64,000 nt of DNA from Callaeas wilsoni (lineage: Eukaryota; Chordata; Aves; Passeriformes; Callaeidae), in the NCBI GenBank assembly GCA_013398955.1, contig VWPU01006286.1:1-64000 (forward strand). Reading direction: 5' to 3'. A model generated the notes under the pieces. The model did not search any database, had not been told where the DNA came from, and saw only the letters and a program-made list of their open reading frames with translations. Numbering within the stretch: position 1 is the first letter of the stretch; each line of letters opens with the position of its first letter. Made by a program: the position numbers and the translations under genes. Shown here in pieces: positions 1 through 13,209 of the stretch.

Positions 1-1714
1 CCTGTCCAAACCGAGACAGGAGGCAGCCCTCCAAGCACCTGAACATACGACTTGAACATCCCTCTCAAATGTTGTTCCAAGTGGTTTGATTTCAACCATG
101 GCGGCATTTTCATTCCCAATTCTGTTTTTGGGACACATCTTTGAAAGACAAGAATTCCCCTGAGCTCGAAAGTGCAATGTTCACCTGGAAAATTTGCATG
201 AAAACTACCACATTCTCTACACGGTAGAATATGAATATGTAGAATATGTAGAATATATATATTCTCCACTAATATTGTCTGCTATTGTTTCAGTGGAGAG
301 ACCACAACTAGACCACACTAAGCCACATGGAATTAGGGATCTCTATCTCTCCTGAACCTTTGGAAATTCTATTTCTCTTAGAAAATGTTAGGCACAGAAG
401 TACACATCTGTCAAGATATTTCTGCTTTTCCTCCAGAAAATAAATCTTGCCCATTATAAACCTCTAAGGAGAGAGTGACAAACAGTGAGAAAGACAAAAG
501 GCAACATGGAGGCCTATTCCTGCTCCTTCCACTTATTGTTGAGAAGGTATTTGATATTTCATGGGCTTTCTGACAAGGTGCAATTTCTATTCAATTGACT
601 GCACAGTCTTTATAGGAAAGAATTTCTTACCTTTCTCAAGAAATCAGTGTAAAGTGAAAAGATGAGCTTCTTAAATGCTCCTAGGGAAGCTGGTTGCCTG
701 TGATAATTAGTGAGTGGTTCCTTGTCAGTGCAGGGAATGGGAAAGCAGCTTATATTAATCCAACTCAATAACTTCAGGGAACCAATTTTTTTTAAGATAA
801 AGCAGTCCATAAAGGAAAAGCACAATAAATAAAAATTGCAATTCCTACAAACATGCCACCCTTACAAAACTGTTTTGAAAGATTTCTTATGTTTACCTGG
901 TCAAAACAGGACTGTTTAATCAAGTATGTTAATTTGTTAATCACTTATGCTCTTAAATAGCGAATCATATCTCATCCTGCTTTTTCTAACCCTAATCCTA
1001 CCAGCTGCCTTTAAAAGAGGGGTTTTTTTTCTTAGATCATTGAATTTTTGAATCTTTTAATCAGATCTAAAAGCTTTCTGTCCCTACTTATGGACTTCCC
1101 TCCAAAGAGGTAGGTTTAAAAATGTGTTCATTTTACTCCTGTCATTACTCCACCACCACTTTCCAGGCTGTGGGTTTGGTTTTTTGATTCTTTGATATCG
1201 GGCATATCCTCCATCTTCTGGAATAACATAGAGATGCCTTTTCAATCAAATACTTACATCAGAACCTCTTACTGAAGCAGGACATGTTGTGTAAGTTGTT
1301 GCATAAGGCACTTTATTTCAAAAAGCCATCTTCCAGATAATATTTTCATCTTGGGAACCATCATATTTGGGGGTGTGATTTAGTTGGTTTTTTTTAAAAA
1401 CATATGAAATACAAATTCATATTTCAGGAACTATGTCTTTCTGCAACTTTTAAAAATCATTCAGCCATGTGTTTTCAGCAGTAAGAAGAGCAAATCAATA
1501 AGGGTGTACAACAAAATGTGTTTTTTCATGGAATCTTTCTATAGTAAAGAAGGTTGCTTTTAAGGAAAAGTTTTATAATGCTATAGTAAATTCATGAGAA
1601 AAAGCAAGTAGGATGAAATACGTGAATAAAATGACCTGAGTAATACCTTGCTGAATAAACTTTAAAAATCTATAATTACAAGGGCCAAGGGAAGAATGGC
1701 AGAAACACCTGAAT
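1..1714. other. AT-rich intergenic DNA, no gene seen
   Basis: No splice-bounded coding segment or recognisable repeat apart from a short GAATAT/GTAGAATAT simple repeat at about 227-265. The small open frames here are at chance level. Confidence 0.6.
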
Positions 1715-1890
1715 AAATCCATTGAGTGGGCAACAAAACACAGGGTGAATGAAAGACAGTGTCCGTAAACACAAGGTGATGTATACTGGCAGGAACAATC
1801 CCAATTCTACCAACAAAAAGGGAGATGAAGGCAAGTGTCCATTACCACTCCTGAAGCAGGACTTTGGGGCTACAGATTTCATAAAAGCAT
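1715..1890 (+). repeat. Old, diverged CR1/L3-like LINE fragment (RT C-terminal region)
   Basis: The text from GGGCAACAAAACA onward, including a CTGGCAGGAACAATCCCAAT stretch and the following ATTACCACTCCTGAAGCAGGA segment, follows the pattern of an old amniote CR1 reverse-transcriptase tail (translation resembles WATKW...GKNNPNY with frameshifts). It is more decayed than the neighbouring CR1 copies and reads on the opposite strand to the CR1 that follows it. Recognised from memory only. Confidence 0.5.
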
Positions 1891-1894
1891 TATC

Positions 1895-3805
1895 TTCTTC
1901 CTTTTTATAAGCCTCTTTATGGTACTAGAAGGCCACAATGAATAAAAGGCTCCCACAGACACTTTCTTCTCCAGGCTGAACAACCCCAACTCTCTCAGCC
2001 TGTCTTCAGGAGAGGTTCTCCAGCCCTCTGATCATCTTCATGGCCTCCTCTGGACCTGCTCTAACAGGTCTGCATCTTTCTTGCACTGAGTACCCCAGAG
2101 CAAGATGCAGAACTCCAGGTGAGGTCTCACAAGGCAGAGTAGAATGGGAAGATAACATCCCTCAACAGGATGATCATTTCTCTTTTGATTTAGCCCAGGA
2201 TATCATTAGCATTCTAGGTTGGGAGTGTACGCTGCTGGCTTATGTACAGCTTTTCACCCACGAGAATCCAGAAGTCCTCCACAGGGCTGGTTTGGAGATT
2301 TCTTCTCCCCATCTGTACTTATGTCTGGGATTATGCCAACTCAGGTGCAGCACCTGGCACTTGGATTTGTTGAACTTCATTAAGTTCTCTTGTGTTGTGG
2401 TGAATGAACCAACCACAAGAATGACCAGGGAGACACAGAGTCCAGAAAAAGAGGTTTGGTGGGCTGGTTCCAAAGAGTAAAACCCCCCTCTGTGAGGATG
2501 GCTTCTCCCATTGAATTCCTGTGATCTGATGTAGGCTCGGTCTGTCTGATTGACAGTGGACAGATACCCCTTGTATCTCCTAAGGAAAGGTAACCAGACC
2601 TGTCCTGCCTTTCCCTTCTTCCTATAGGTCACGGCTGTGTCATCCCCTCCCCTTCCCTGTATCCCTTTTAAGCCCACTCAGGCTACTATCTTGTCCTCTT
2701 CGTTTACCAGTCCCCTTCAAGGGAGCTTCTACAATAAACCCTTGGAATACCGGCCGAAGAAGCTGCCTTTCTCATTTGTTTCTGGTCATGCATGGGCTAT
2801 CTATAAGCCCCAGGCGCGCTAGGCTACATGCCTTCCACTGCACGGGCTGGGAGGCAAGTCAGCGAGGCACTGAGGTGCCACAAGGTGTCCTGCCTTTGTG
2901 TTGGACACGCCTGGACAAGCTGCAGCTATCTTAGCCTGGCCAGCATGCTGGCGTACTACTACACCCTTGGGCTCAATTCTCACGTCTACCCCGGCCCCCC
3001 TGCACGGCATCCCATCCTTCTGTGGTGCCAACAGCACTGCTCAGCTTTGTGTCATCTCCAAACCTGCTGGGGGTGCACTCAGTCCCACTGTCTGTGCCAT
3101 TGATGGGGATATTGAAGAGCACCAGTTGCAAGAGAAAGCCCTGAGGGACACCATTTGTCACTGGCCTCCATCTGGACACAGAGCCTTAGACCACAACTCA
3201 CTGTCTGCATCCACCCAGCCAATTTCTTATCCACTGGATCAAATACATGATCAAGTCCATCTATTAAGTTTGTGTCTCTCCAATTTGGAGATAAGGATGT
3301 GATGTGGGACTATATCAAAGGCCTTACAGAATTCTAGATAGATGACATCTGTTGCTCTTTCCATGTTGACTGTTGCCATCAGTCCATTATAGAAGGCCAC
3401 CAGATTGGTCGGGCACAATTTGTCCTTAGTAAAGCCGTGCTGGCTGCCTCAGATCACCTCCTTGTCCTTTATGTGCCATAGTGTATCTTCTAGGAGGATC
3501 TGCTCCATGATCTTCCCAGACACAGAGGGAAGGCTCACTGGTCTGTAGTTCCACAGATCTTTCCTTCACCTCTTTTTAAAAATTGGAGTGATATTTCCGT
3601 TTTCCAGTCACCAAGGACTTCATATGACCACTATGACTTTTTGAATATGATAGAGAGCAGCTTGGAAACAATAGCAGTCAGTTCCCTCAGGACCTTGGGA
3701 TGTATCTCATCAGGTCTCATCAGCTGGTGGCTCTTCAGGTTCAAGTGGTCCTGAACCTGCTCTTTGCTTATAGTGGGAGGGACTTCACTTCCCCACAAAC
3801 TCTCT
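1895..3805 (-). mobile_element. CR1 LINE copy (3'-region and RT), interrupted by an LTR
   Basis: Antisense CR1: 3'-UTR and RT C-terminal text at 1895-2390, then an insertion, then RT text from about 2977 to 3805. Minus-strand translation in 2973-3179 gives a decayed GVPQG and DDTKLS block, the YADD-type region of CR1 reverse transcriptase in which FADD has become FGDD. Frameshifts and stops show it is dead. Its right end meets a plus-strand CR1, making a head-to-head pair. Confidence 0.8.
2391..2976 (+). mobile_element. Probable solo LTR inserted in the 1895-3805 CR1
   Basis: CR1 sequence stops at about 2390 and resumes at about 2977; the 585 bases between are not CR1. The insert has a TG start, an AATAAA at 2733-2738 with a TTTTAAG box about 70 bases upstream, and a TTCTC motif on both sides (2385-2389, 2977-2981) that may be the target-site duplication. 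I read it as a solo LTR in plus orientation. The exact ends are uncertain by a few bases because the terminal dinucleotides are not clean. Confidence 0.5.
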
Positions 3806-3867
3806 CTGTAGAGAGAAAGTCTGTGGAGCCAATCCTCAATTGGAGTTGAAGCTGGTCAGAACTTCGG

Positions 3868-5495
3868 GGGACAACAAATAGAGTTTTTTTCAAATACATT
3901 AATGGCAAAATGCAGTGCAGAAATTACATCAGCCTCTTACAGGATGAAGATGGTCATCACACAAACAGGGACATGGACAAGGCAGAGGTGTTTAATGCAG
4001 TCTTTGCCTCTGTCTTCAATATGGATGACAGACCGGGGCATGTCAGTGCCCTGAGCTGGAGGACCGTGGCTGTGAGAAAGATCAGTTTCCTGTTGACTCT
4101 GAACTTGAGCAGGATCTGCTGGCTAATGTTGTCCCAATTTTTAATAGGGCAAGAAAGAGGTCCTATAGGCCTGTAAGTCCCACTTCAGTGCCCGGTAAAA
4201 TCATGGAAAATATTGTTCTGGTAAGTATTGAAAATTGCCTGGAGGACAATCCAGTCATTGCACCCAGCACGATTTCATGAGAGGAAAGTCCTGCCTGTCA
4301 AATATGATTTTCTTCTAGGACAGGGAAACCCATCCAGTTGATGTAATCTTTTTCAATTTCAGCAAAGCTTTCAATACTGTCTCTCTCAGGATCTTTCTGA
4401 AGAAAATGTCCAGCCCACAGCTGGATAACCGCATCATGTGGTGGGTGAGCAGCTGGCTCACAGGTCAGGCACAAAGGGGCAAAATTAATGGGGTGACATC
4501 AGACTGGTGACCTGTCACTGGTGGGGTTCCACAGGGCTCCCTCCTTGGCCCACTTCTCTTAAACATCTTCATTAATGACCTGGATGCAGGACTGGAAGGA
4601 ATACTAAGTCAGTTTACTGATGATACTAAACTGAGAGGAGCTATTGACTCCCTTGTGGGCAGGGAGGCCCTGCAGAGAGACCTGGACAAATTACAGGGCT
4701 GGGAAATCACCAGCCATATGAAGTTTAACACAGATTGTGCACGTGGGATGGAGCAACCCTGGATGTGTGTATGGACTGGGCAACAAGAGGCTGGAGAGCA
4801 GCACTGTGGAAAGGGACCTGAGGGTCCTGGTTGGTGGCAAGTTAAACACGAGTCAGCAGTGCCCTGGCAGCCAGGAGGGCCAGCTGAGTCCTGGGGGGCA
4901 TCGGGCACAGCATCACCAGCCGGGCAGGGGAGGGGATTGTCCCTCTCTGCTCTGCACTGGGGTAACCTCACCTCGAGTGCTGGGGGCAGTTTTGGGTGTC
5001 AATATAAAAAAGACATTAAGCTGTTAGAGACTGTCCAAAGGAGGGCTGTGAAGATGATGAAGGGTCTGGAGGGGAAGCCGAATGAGGAGTGGCTGAGGTC
5101 ACTTGGTCTGTTCAGCCTGGAGGAGACTGAGGGGCAACCTCACTGAGGTCTTCAATATCCTCATAAGGGGAAACAGAGGAACAGGCACCAATCCCTTCAC
5201 TCTTGTGACCAGTGACAGGACATGACTAGTGACAAAGAAATGGCATGATGCTGAATCAGGGGAGGTTTAGGTTGGATATCAGGAAAAGGTTTTTCACCCA
5301 GAGAGTGGTTGGGCACTGGAACAGGCTCCTCAAAGAAGTGGTCACAGCACCAGTCTGACAGAGTTCATGAAGCATTTGAACAATGCTCCCAGGGACATGA
5401 TGTGAATCTTGGGGAGTCCTGTGCAGCACCAGGAGTGGGACTTGATGATCCTGATGGGTTCCTTCCAACTCAGGATATTCTATAATTCTACAATT
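3868..5495 (+). mobile_element. CR1 LINE copy, 5'-truncated, with RT remnant and 3' tail
   Basis: Sense CR1 from the RT N-terminal region to the 3' end. Recognisable pieces are an FSKAFNTVSL block (near 4350-4385), SGVPQGSLLGPLL (expected from 4510-4560), FINDLDAGLEG and TDDTKL (4565-4635), the 3'-UTR GGTTTAGGTTGGATATCAGG stretch at 5265, and a terminal ATTCTATA/ATTCTACA 8-bp repeat at 5478-5495. Multiple frameshifts; not functional. Confidence 0.88.
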
Positions 5496-8400
5496 TTAAG
5501 CTGAAAAGTACCAGAACTCAAGATAATCTTCTGAAATACCCCTAAGACCTCCCACTCCTTTAACTGCACTCATTAGAGGATGCTTGAAACCTGCCTGATA
5601 TGTGCCATCCTCATTTCAGTGTAAATATAACCTATTCCTGAATACTAAAAAATAACCACCTGCTGGATATATTTCTCCTGAAACAAAAGAAGTATCTGAC
5701 CTTTATTGGAATACTATGCATCAAGTTGACTAGAAATCGTTAAAAAACAAAGTCATGGAAATTTTGTGAAGTTTGTGCCAAGTAGTCCTTAATATTTACC
5801 ACTAGAAAACTATTAATAATACAAAGCAATAACAATTGATGCTCAAATATTTCTGTGTTCAGTTACCTCACATTAGCAAAAACTCAATTCTAATTTACAG
5901 GTTCCATTCTTTAGCCGTTGAAGACCAGGTGATCTGTCCCAGTCCCTCACAACACTGCCTACCTGTCACATGTGCCTTTGGTTTAAGCAGATCACCAGAA
6001 CTCTCTTGCTGAAAACATTCAGGGGTTTGACTGATATTTTGTCAAGAAGTCATCCCAGACAAAGGGCAAGACAAAGGTCTTACTTAATGTAGTGAGATAT
6101 CTCTGAGCGAAAGAGCTTCTTGGCAATAAGAGGTCTGCAAACGCAAGACTTAAGAGTAATCATTGTGTCTACCTTAAACAGGGGAATAATTCAAGCCTCT
6201 TTAAATTATTTTTTTCAGCTAAGTTTGCTGACAAAATTGACCTCAAATTGCCTTTTAACCAAAGCTGTTGGATGAAGGCTTAGAACATTCACTTCTGAGC
6301 AACTTTGAGAGACAACATACCCCAGGGTCCTTCTCGCACCATTTCCCTTTCTCTGATAGAAAATCCTTCTTGGATTCCTATCTATCTCATCCATGTCACC
6401 ATGAAAGTATGGATAAAGCTTTTAGCTCTTTTTTTCTAGACAAAGTTAAAGGAGGGATTGTTATTACAATGTGGATGGCCTGGCCCTCGACAGTGATTAC
6501 AAAGGAAATAGGTGTTCTGGGACCTAATGTCCAAAAGTCAGATCTGTGGCAGACAGGTGACTGGCAGTACAAGGTACACAGTCAGGTCTCTCATTCAGCT
6601 AAGACCAGATACATAAATGCACACTGTACAACACACACTGAACGTGTTATCCCTTAAAGGATCTGGTTGTTTCCCACATACTTTTATTGTTATCTCAAGA
6701 AACCAAGCATAGTTGGCATCAGTGTATCAATTCGGTCACTATTCAAATAGGAAAGCTTTACTTTAGAGACCTTTGATACACATTCTTAAAACAGGGAGAA
6801 AGTAAACACCAGGACACTTTCATAAGAGTAGCATGTTTTTATATGTAGCTTTTTCTTTAGAAAATGTCTCCATAGGGCTGCTATGCCATGGTACACAAGT
6901 AGATAGTTAAATCATTTTGTGGCCCCTGAAATGCATAAAGAAATTAAGGTGCTTCACATTTCTCCAGCCTGTGTTTACTGACTGCATCTTGGCAATGAAT
7001 ATGTTGTTTTCCGTTGATGTTTCTTTGCTAGGTCATAAGTTAAAAGTTTCTTGGCTATATTTCCTTGTAACAAATTTTCCAGAGAGAATCTCATCAGTTT
7101 TCTAGTGAAGGCCAAGCATGGTGGTAACAAAAAGTAGATTTTTTCCTAATTTTTTTAATTTCCAATTTATCTTCCAGTAGGATATCAGTATACTTTAATT
7201 TAAAATAAAACACAGAAAACCAAATCAGCACAAGATAACGGACAGAGCTCATAAGGAATTTAAAAGTAAGATTTTCTCCAAAGGTTAATAAAATCCTACT
7301 TCTTCGAATTACTATGTACTATCAGATTCTACATCTTGTCTCAGGAAAAGAAAAACTATAAAAATAAACTAACATTACAGGGGAAAATTTAAGTACTGGT
7401 CTTCTCTATGTGAAGTCACTGTTTTCAGAAATTGTATTATTACATCAAACACACTTGCATGTTTATCACTGTACCTCACATCAGAGCTTTGAATCTGGCC
7501 TTTGTGGCAGGTTCAGCTATAAAGATGCCCAAATTCAGGTCCCAAATGAAAACGTCTACAAATCACACAAGTTCGTCTGTAAAAACAGATGTTTTATAAG
7601 CCTGGGTTGGTTATACTTTCAAGGGTTAAATATATCCTGTAAAAGCATTGTCCTTTGAATCTAAATTTACCTGTGAAGCATTGCCCAATTGTACTTTGCT
7701 CCATCTCTTCACCTTTTCAGCATTTAATGCCTTCCAAAGTACTTCATGTGCCTGTTTCCAGAGTATCTATCTCATATGGTTACTGATTAACCTATGAGTG
7801 CACTTAAAAGATTACCCTGAGACCAGATACATTCAAGGCCCTTGTGGCTTTTATTAACAGAATGTGGTTTGCCTTTGAATAGCACAATCCAACTGTGGTT
7901 GATTATGCAGCTCTGAGGACGTTGTTTCTAATTTCTGGAAGTTGTGAAAAATAGCTTATTGTCCTCTATACCTATAGATTTCACGTACTACAGCAACTAT
8001 TGGTTGAAGTAACTTCTGTTATCTTATCTTTAAGCACAAAATTACTGCTTTTTAGATGTATGGGAAGCCTAGATCTTCATTACAAAAAGAACTTCAAATG
8101 TTCATTAAATTTTAAGATCAAAATCTGTGCATTACAGATGGAGCATATACAATCCTTTACATTAAAAGGTGTTCTTTAAATTGTGGTCTATGTCCACTCC
8201 ATCTGAATTTGAAAGCATAATATTGTTTCACATCTTGCTGGGTCTAATCTAATCACTAATCTATTAATTAGTGGTTTTTAAACCCCCAAAAGCAGCATCA
8301 AATATATTGACAAAAAGAAATATCAGTCTTAAATTCAAGAAATTGCGGTGAGTTGCCATAACTAAGTGGAAGATTAACATAGCTGTTTGATAAGTACTTC

Positions 8401-9258
8401 AAGAGACTGCCTACAAGGTAACAAGCAGACTAGCACTGTGATCATGAGTCCTCTCTCCATTATCACATTTATTTGTATTTTTTGAAGTGCTAACCCCATG
8501 GCTATTGGTCTGATAACCTTCAATATAAACACATCTGTCTCTCCCATATTAATACCTCACACAGTTCTTCTGGCTGGCTTCTGAGTTTCCATTACAATAT
8601 GCAGTGGAAACTGGCAACGGCGGCAACTGTGCATTCCTTGGTTTCCTTCTGCTATTTCATACCCTTCCAGATCATGTTTTCTTCAGGGTCAGCCTCCAAG
8701 CAGACCTCATGTAGCCTGATGTGCATCTATCTATGTCTTTCAGCTGCTAGGCATCTGACTCTTAAGCATCTCCCCTGTATGGCTGCTTAGTGAAGAGAGT
8801 CAGAATGAGCTATCATCCACAGTCAGAGTCTGTGGACTCACATTTTCTGTGCTGCTACCTTTTCCAGTCAGCTGTGCTTCTGTAAAGGCAGCAGAAAACA
8901 CTGTTATCATCTGCAAGATGACAGAAGAGGTATTAGCATGCAGGCAGCACACTACAAGTGTCCGAGCGATACGTGTGTGATGCCACATTAGAGTAGAATA
9001 GACAATAGACCAGCATGTGGAAAGCAGAATTTATATTTGAACATAAAGATTTATAATAGACATTAAGTTTTTAAAAAGTACTAAAGGCCTTGTCACTAAA
9101 TTAAGTTGCTAAGAAACAATTGTTATCACTGACAAGGCACTGTAATTGAAAGCTAACCAATGCTAATAGGATCATCAATCATGCAAGTTAAGAGCGAACT
9201 TCACCAGAGATTTGCAGCATCGAGGTTTTTGTGCTAAAAGCTATGAAGGTAAATGAAT
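5496..9258. other. Intergenic DNA, no gene or repeat recognised
   Basis: AT-rich with scattered short open frames, none with flanking splice signals plus recognisable protein. I see no structural RNA or transposon ends. Confidence 0.55.
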
Positions 9259-9259
9259 A

Positions 9260-9345
9260 ATCATAGAATCATAAGATGGTTTAGACTGGAAAGGACCTTC
9301 AAAGGTCATCTAGTCCAATCCCTTGCCATTGATCTATGATCTATA
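9260..9345 (-). repeat. Short CR1 3'-end fragment
   Basis: Begins with the inverted CR1 tail repeat (ATCATAGAATCATAAGATGG) followed by the antisense 3'-terminal CR1 text up to about 9345. Only the last ~85 bases of the element remain. Confidence 0.8.
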
Positions 9346-10990
9346 ATCTGCCAGGAGGGATGCTAGCTTTTGAAGCTTAGACATTCTAGAAGTACTAACA
9401 TGCTATGAAGTGTCACAAAAACCCCCAGTTAAGGCATGTGAGTGTGTGTATGTGTGCCTGCATGCATGCTGGAGGGATTTAAAAATAGAAAACATAGGAT
9501 CTTTATATTTAGTCTTGAACATCCAGAGATTTGAATTCAGGACTGCTACAGTAAATATGCTTTACTTATGCCAAGTATGCAAACAAGTTAGGAATGAATG
9601 TAAAAAATAAATTAAATTTACACTTTCCTATGGGATAAACTACACTTGTAATGAGATGTCCCAAAGAAACTTACTTGAAATGTTCAGAAGCATATGTAAT
9701 TTTGAAATACGAAGGGGAAAAAAAAAAAGGCAGGCTGTAAAGCAGTATACCTGAAGTTTAATTGGCTTACTTTAATACAAGTGAAGTCCATTCTGCTGAA
9801 AATTAATTTTTTTAATCTAAGACCTCAAAATGTGATACCTTATTTTAACGATGACATATAAGATATTTCTATTTACATATGAAAAATTTAAAGATGTATA
9901 ATCCTGCAAAAAAATACTCTTGAAGCAGAATTATTGTAATGTCATGGGAAAGAACATATTGAATATAAGTCATTGTTACTGTTGTGGAAATACATGTTTA
10001 CTTTCAAAGATAATACTGTTTAGCATAGTTTAAAAATTATAATTTAAGTATGAATTTTAAACCTTCATTACAAAGCCAACATGAAACAAGCAAGCAATCT
10101 CTACCTTCCCTTTATCTCAGGTACTCAGAAAATAGAAGAAAAATTGAAGGGGACAGAACTGATTTCTGTTTTCCTTCATAGGACTACAGGTACCAATGTG
10201 ACTGATTCTGTCAAATGTCATTTTCTTTTAATGGGTTTTAAGCCTTTTATCAACCTTGCCTGCTCAACCCAGATCTTCCAGCTTATAAGTCATGCAGGCA
10301 ATTCTTCTCCAGGTTGAATATTTGTTAATTACTATTCTCTTCCTCTCAGACAATAGTAAACGATGCCAAGAGAGTCAATTCTTACAAACCAGCAATGAGA
10401 CAATATGGAGGAACTAATGGTAGACTTACTAGAGCTAATAACCCTGGAATAAATGAAAGCATTGTCTCCTTCTTTTGTCATCCTTACTTGCTTTCTTGCA
10501 AGCAAATATGAAAGACTACAATGCAACAAGTCATTTCCCTGCACTGCTTTGTGGGTGTTCACAGGCATGTGAGTTGAAAGATAAAAGACAATTTGTCATC
10601 ACATTTTTATTTGGTACTTGCTTTCTTTATGTATGAAATGTTGTAAATATCTGGTTACTGAACTGATTTTGTTGGGCTACATGGCAAAGCTCGTCTGCAT
10701 ACTCACCACAGAGCACAGAGTGACAACAGCAGAAGGGGTACTCTCCAGATAATATCCTGTCCTGGTTGCACCCGCCCATCAGAGGCCCATAGCACAAGCC
10801 CTGAGGAGCCCAGTGGCAGGATGGCAGGCAGGAACTCAAGGCTTCCTGAGGAACAAATCATCTTGCCATGGCCCTCTCAGGGCTGTCACAGGACCATTCC
10901 TGTCTGCATCCAGCAAGAAACCCATCACTAGCCATCAGAAGCACCTTCAGGCCATGCTTCTCACTGTCTCCTATAAATTGGTGTCACTGA
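9346..10990. other. Intergenic DNA, no gene seen
   Basis: AT-rich spacer. A short TG-rich stretch (TGTGAGTGTGTGTATGTGTG at 9437) is the only simple-sequence feature noted. Nothing with coding support. Confidence 0.5.
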
Positions 10991-10999
10991 GGGAATTTT

Positions 11000-12947
11000 G
11001 GCTGTTTTGATCATGGGATAGTTTCTGTGGCACCAGGCTTGCTGCAGACAGGTGGGATTCACCTGTATAAGAGGGGGTAAAAAGGATTCTAGCCCGTGAG
11101 CTGGCAGTGATGACTGAGCAGGCTTAAAGGGGGAAAGAGACTAGATCAAGCTAGCTGGAGATGAGCCTGGGGTGACACACCAGTGTTGGGGGTGACATCC
11201 ACAGCCCAGCTGAAGTGCATCTGCACCAATGCACCCAGCATGGGTAACAAACAATGGAAGCCATTGGCAGCAGGAAGCCACGATACAGTTATCACCACGG
11301 AAATGTGGTGAGATCACTGGAGTGCTGTAGTGGATGGCTACAAGCTCTTCAGAAGGGACGGGCGAGGAAGGACAGGCAGTGGGGTGGCTCTGTACAGTGA
11401 GGAGGGTTTCACCTGTACAGAGCTCAGGGACAGTGGGGATAAGGCTGAGTGCCTGTGGGTGACAATCACAGGGATGGCCAACAAGGCAGAGATCCTGCTG
11501 GGAGTCTGTCACAGACCGCCCAGCCAGGATGAAGTGAAATATTCCATCAGTGGGTGTTTCATGATCACTAGCCCTTGTTCTTGTGGGAGACTTTAACCCG
11601 CCAAATGTCTGCTGGAAACTCAACACAGTGGAGAGGAGGCAGGCTAGGAGGTTCCTGGAGAGTGTGAAAGGCAACTTCCAGACACAGCTGGTAAGGGAGC
11701 CTACCGGGGCTTGCCCTGCTCTTTGCAAACAGAGAAGGGCCTTGGGAGATGTGGTGGTCAGAGGCCATCTTGGGCACAGTGACCGTGGAATCAATCACAG
11801 AGTTTTTGATTCTTGGAGAAGTAAGGAAGGGGATCAGCAAAAGGCTTGGACTTTGGACTTCCAGAGGGTGGACCTTGGCCTGTTCAGGACACTGTTTCAG
11901 AGTCCCCTGGGAAAAAGCACTTAATAACAAAGGGGTCCAGGAAGGCTGGACATACTTCAGGGAGGAAATCTAAAATGTGCAGGAGCAGGCCATCCCCATG
12001 TGCCAATAGATGAGCTGGGAGGGAAGAAGACAGGCTGGCTCTACAGGGAGCTTTAGCAGTAACTCAGGGAAAAAATAGTATTACGAGCTCTCCAAGAAGA
12101 GGCAGACAGCTCAGGGTGACTACAAGGATGTTTTTTAGGTCACGTAGAGAGAAAATCAGAAAGGGAAAAGCTGAGCTAGAACTTAATCTAGCCACTGCTG
12201 TGAAAGACAATAAAAAGTGTGTTTATAAATACATTAACAACAAAAGGAGTGCCAAGGAAAACCTCCATCCTTTATTGGACCCAGGGTGGAACATTGTAAC
12301 CAAGCATAAGGAAAACGCCTAATGCCTTCTTGGCCTCTGTCTTTAGCACTAAGACCAGCTGTGCCCAGGGCAACCAGCCCTCCGAGCTGGTCAACAGGGG
12401 CAGGGAGCAGGACAGACCCCCTGCAACCCAGGAGGAAATCATTAGTGATCTCCTGTGGCACTTAGCCCTCACAATTCTGTGGGGCTGGATGGATGCCTCC
12501 ACAGGAACTGAGACAGCTGGCAAAAGAGCTCATCAAGATACCTCATCAAGAGAGGCTGAGGGAGCTGGGGTGTTTAGCTTGGAGAAAAGGAGGCTCAAAG
12601 AAGACTTTTGCACTCTTTAAAACTACTTGAAAGGAGGTTGTAGCCAGGTGGGAATCAGTCTCGTCTCCTAGTCAACTAGATGCTGCAGTGGTCATAGCCT
12701 CAAGCTGCACCAGGCAAAGTTCAGGTTGGACACTAGGAAGAATTTCTTCACTGAAAGGGTGGTTAAGCATCGGAATGAATTGCCCAGGGAAGTGGTGGCA
12801 TCATCACCACAAAAGTGTTCAAGAAACTAACAGATGTGGCACTTAGTGCATTGGTCCAGTTGACACAGCGGTGTTTGGTCAAAGGTTGGACTCAATGATC
12901 TTGGAGGTCTTTTCCAGCTTTAATGATTCCATCATTCTATGATTCTG
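11000..12947 (+). mobile_element. CR1 LINE copy reaching upstream of ORF2, RT core deleted
   Basis: Begins in the segment upstream of CR1 ORF2 (CAGGTGGGATTCACCTGTAT at 11049) and runs through endonuclease text. At 11330-11540 the plus frame reads DGYKLFRRDGRGRTGSGVAL and then a GVCHRPPSQDE block; VGDFNPPNVCWK at 11582-11615 is the conserved GDFN motif of AP-type LINE endonucleases. The RT N-terminal lead-in (KDNKKCVYKYINNKRSAKE) is at 12207-12265. The text then jumps near 12500-12550 from early RT to the 3'-UTR, so about 1.3 kb of RT core is missing. Ends with the tail repeat at 12925-12947. Confidence 0.85.
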
Positions 12948-13209
12948 ACTGAGGGGGGGCTGCTGCCAAGGGTTGGGAACACATTTTTCGTAGAAGGGAA
13001 GAGCAGCTTGGGGTTCCATAGGATTTACTATGAGATATTTGGGAAAGGACCAGAGGTTGCAGTGATTTGGTGAGGACCAGGAACAGTAAAATGAGGAGAG
13101 AGGAGGCAAAAAGGGGTGGTGACAGGTATGGTTGGCCAGTGGGTATGCTTGTCAGCCATGCCCTGCTCCTAGGCAGTGCAGCCTGAACCTGCCACTCACC
13201 AGAGTCCTT

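Noticed and set aside
2040..3302. Several 60-146 codon frames
   Set aside because: They cross CR1 and LTR sequence in wrong frames; no splice or family support.
4609..5146. Frames of 96-163 codons on both strands
   Set aside because: Decayed CR1 RT sequence with frameshifts.
11141..11794. A 217-codon minus-strand frame
   Set aside because: It is antisense to the CR1 endonuclease region and does not resemble a known protein.
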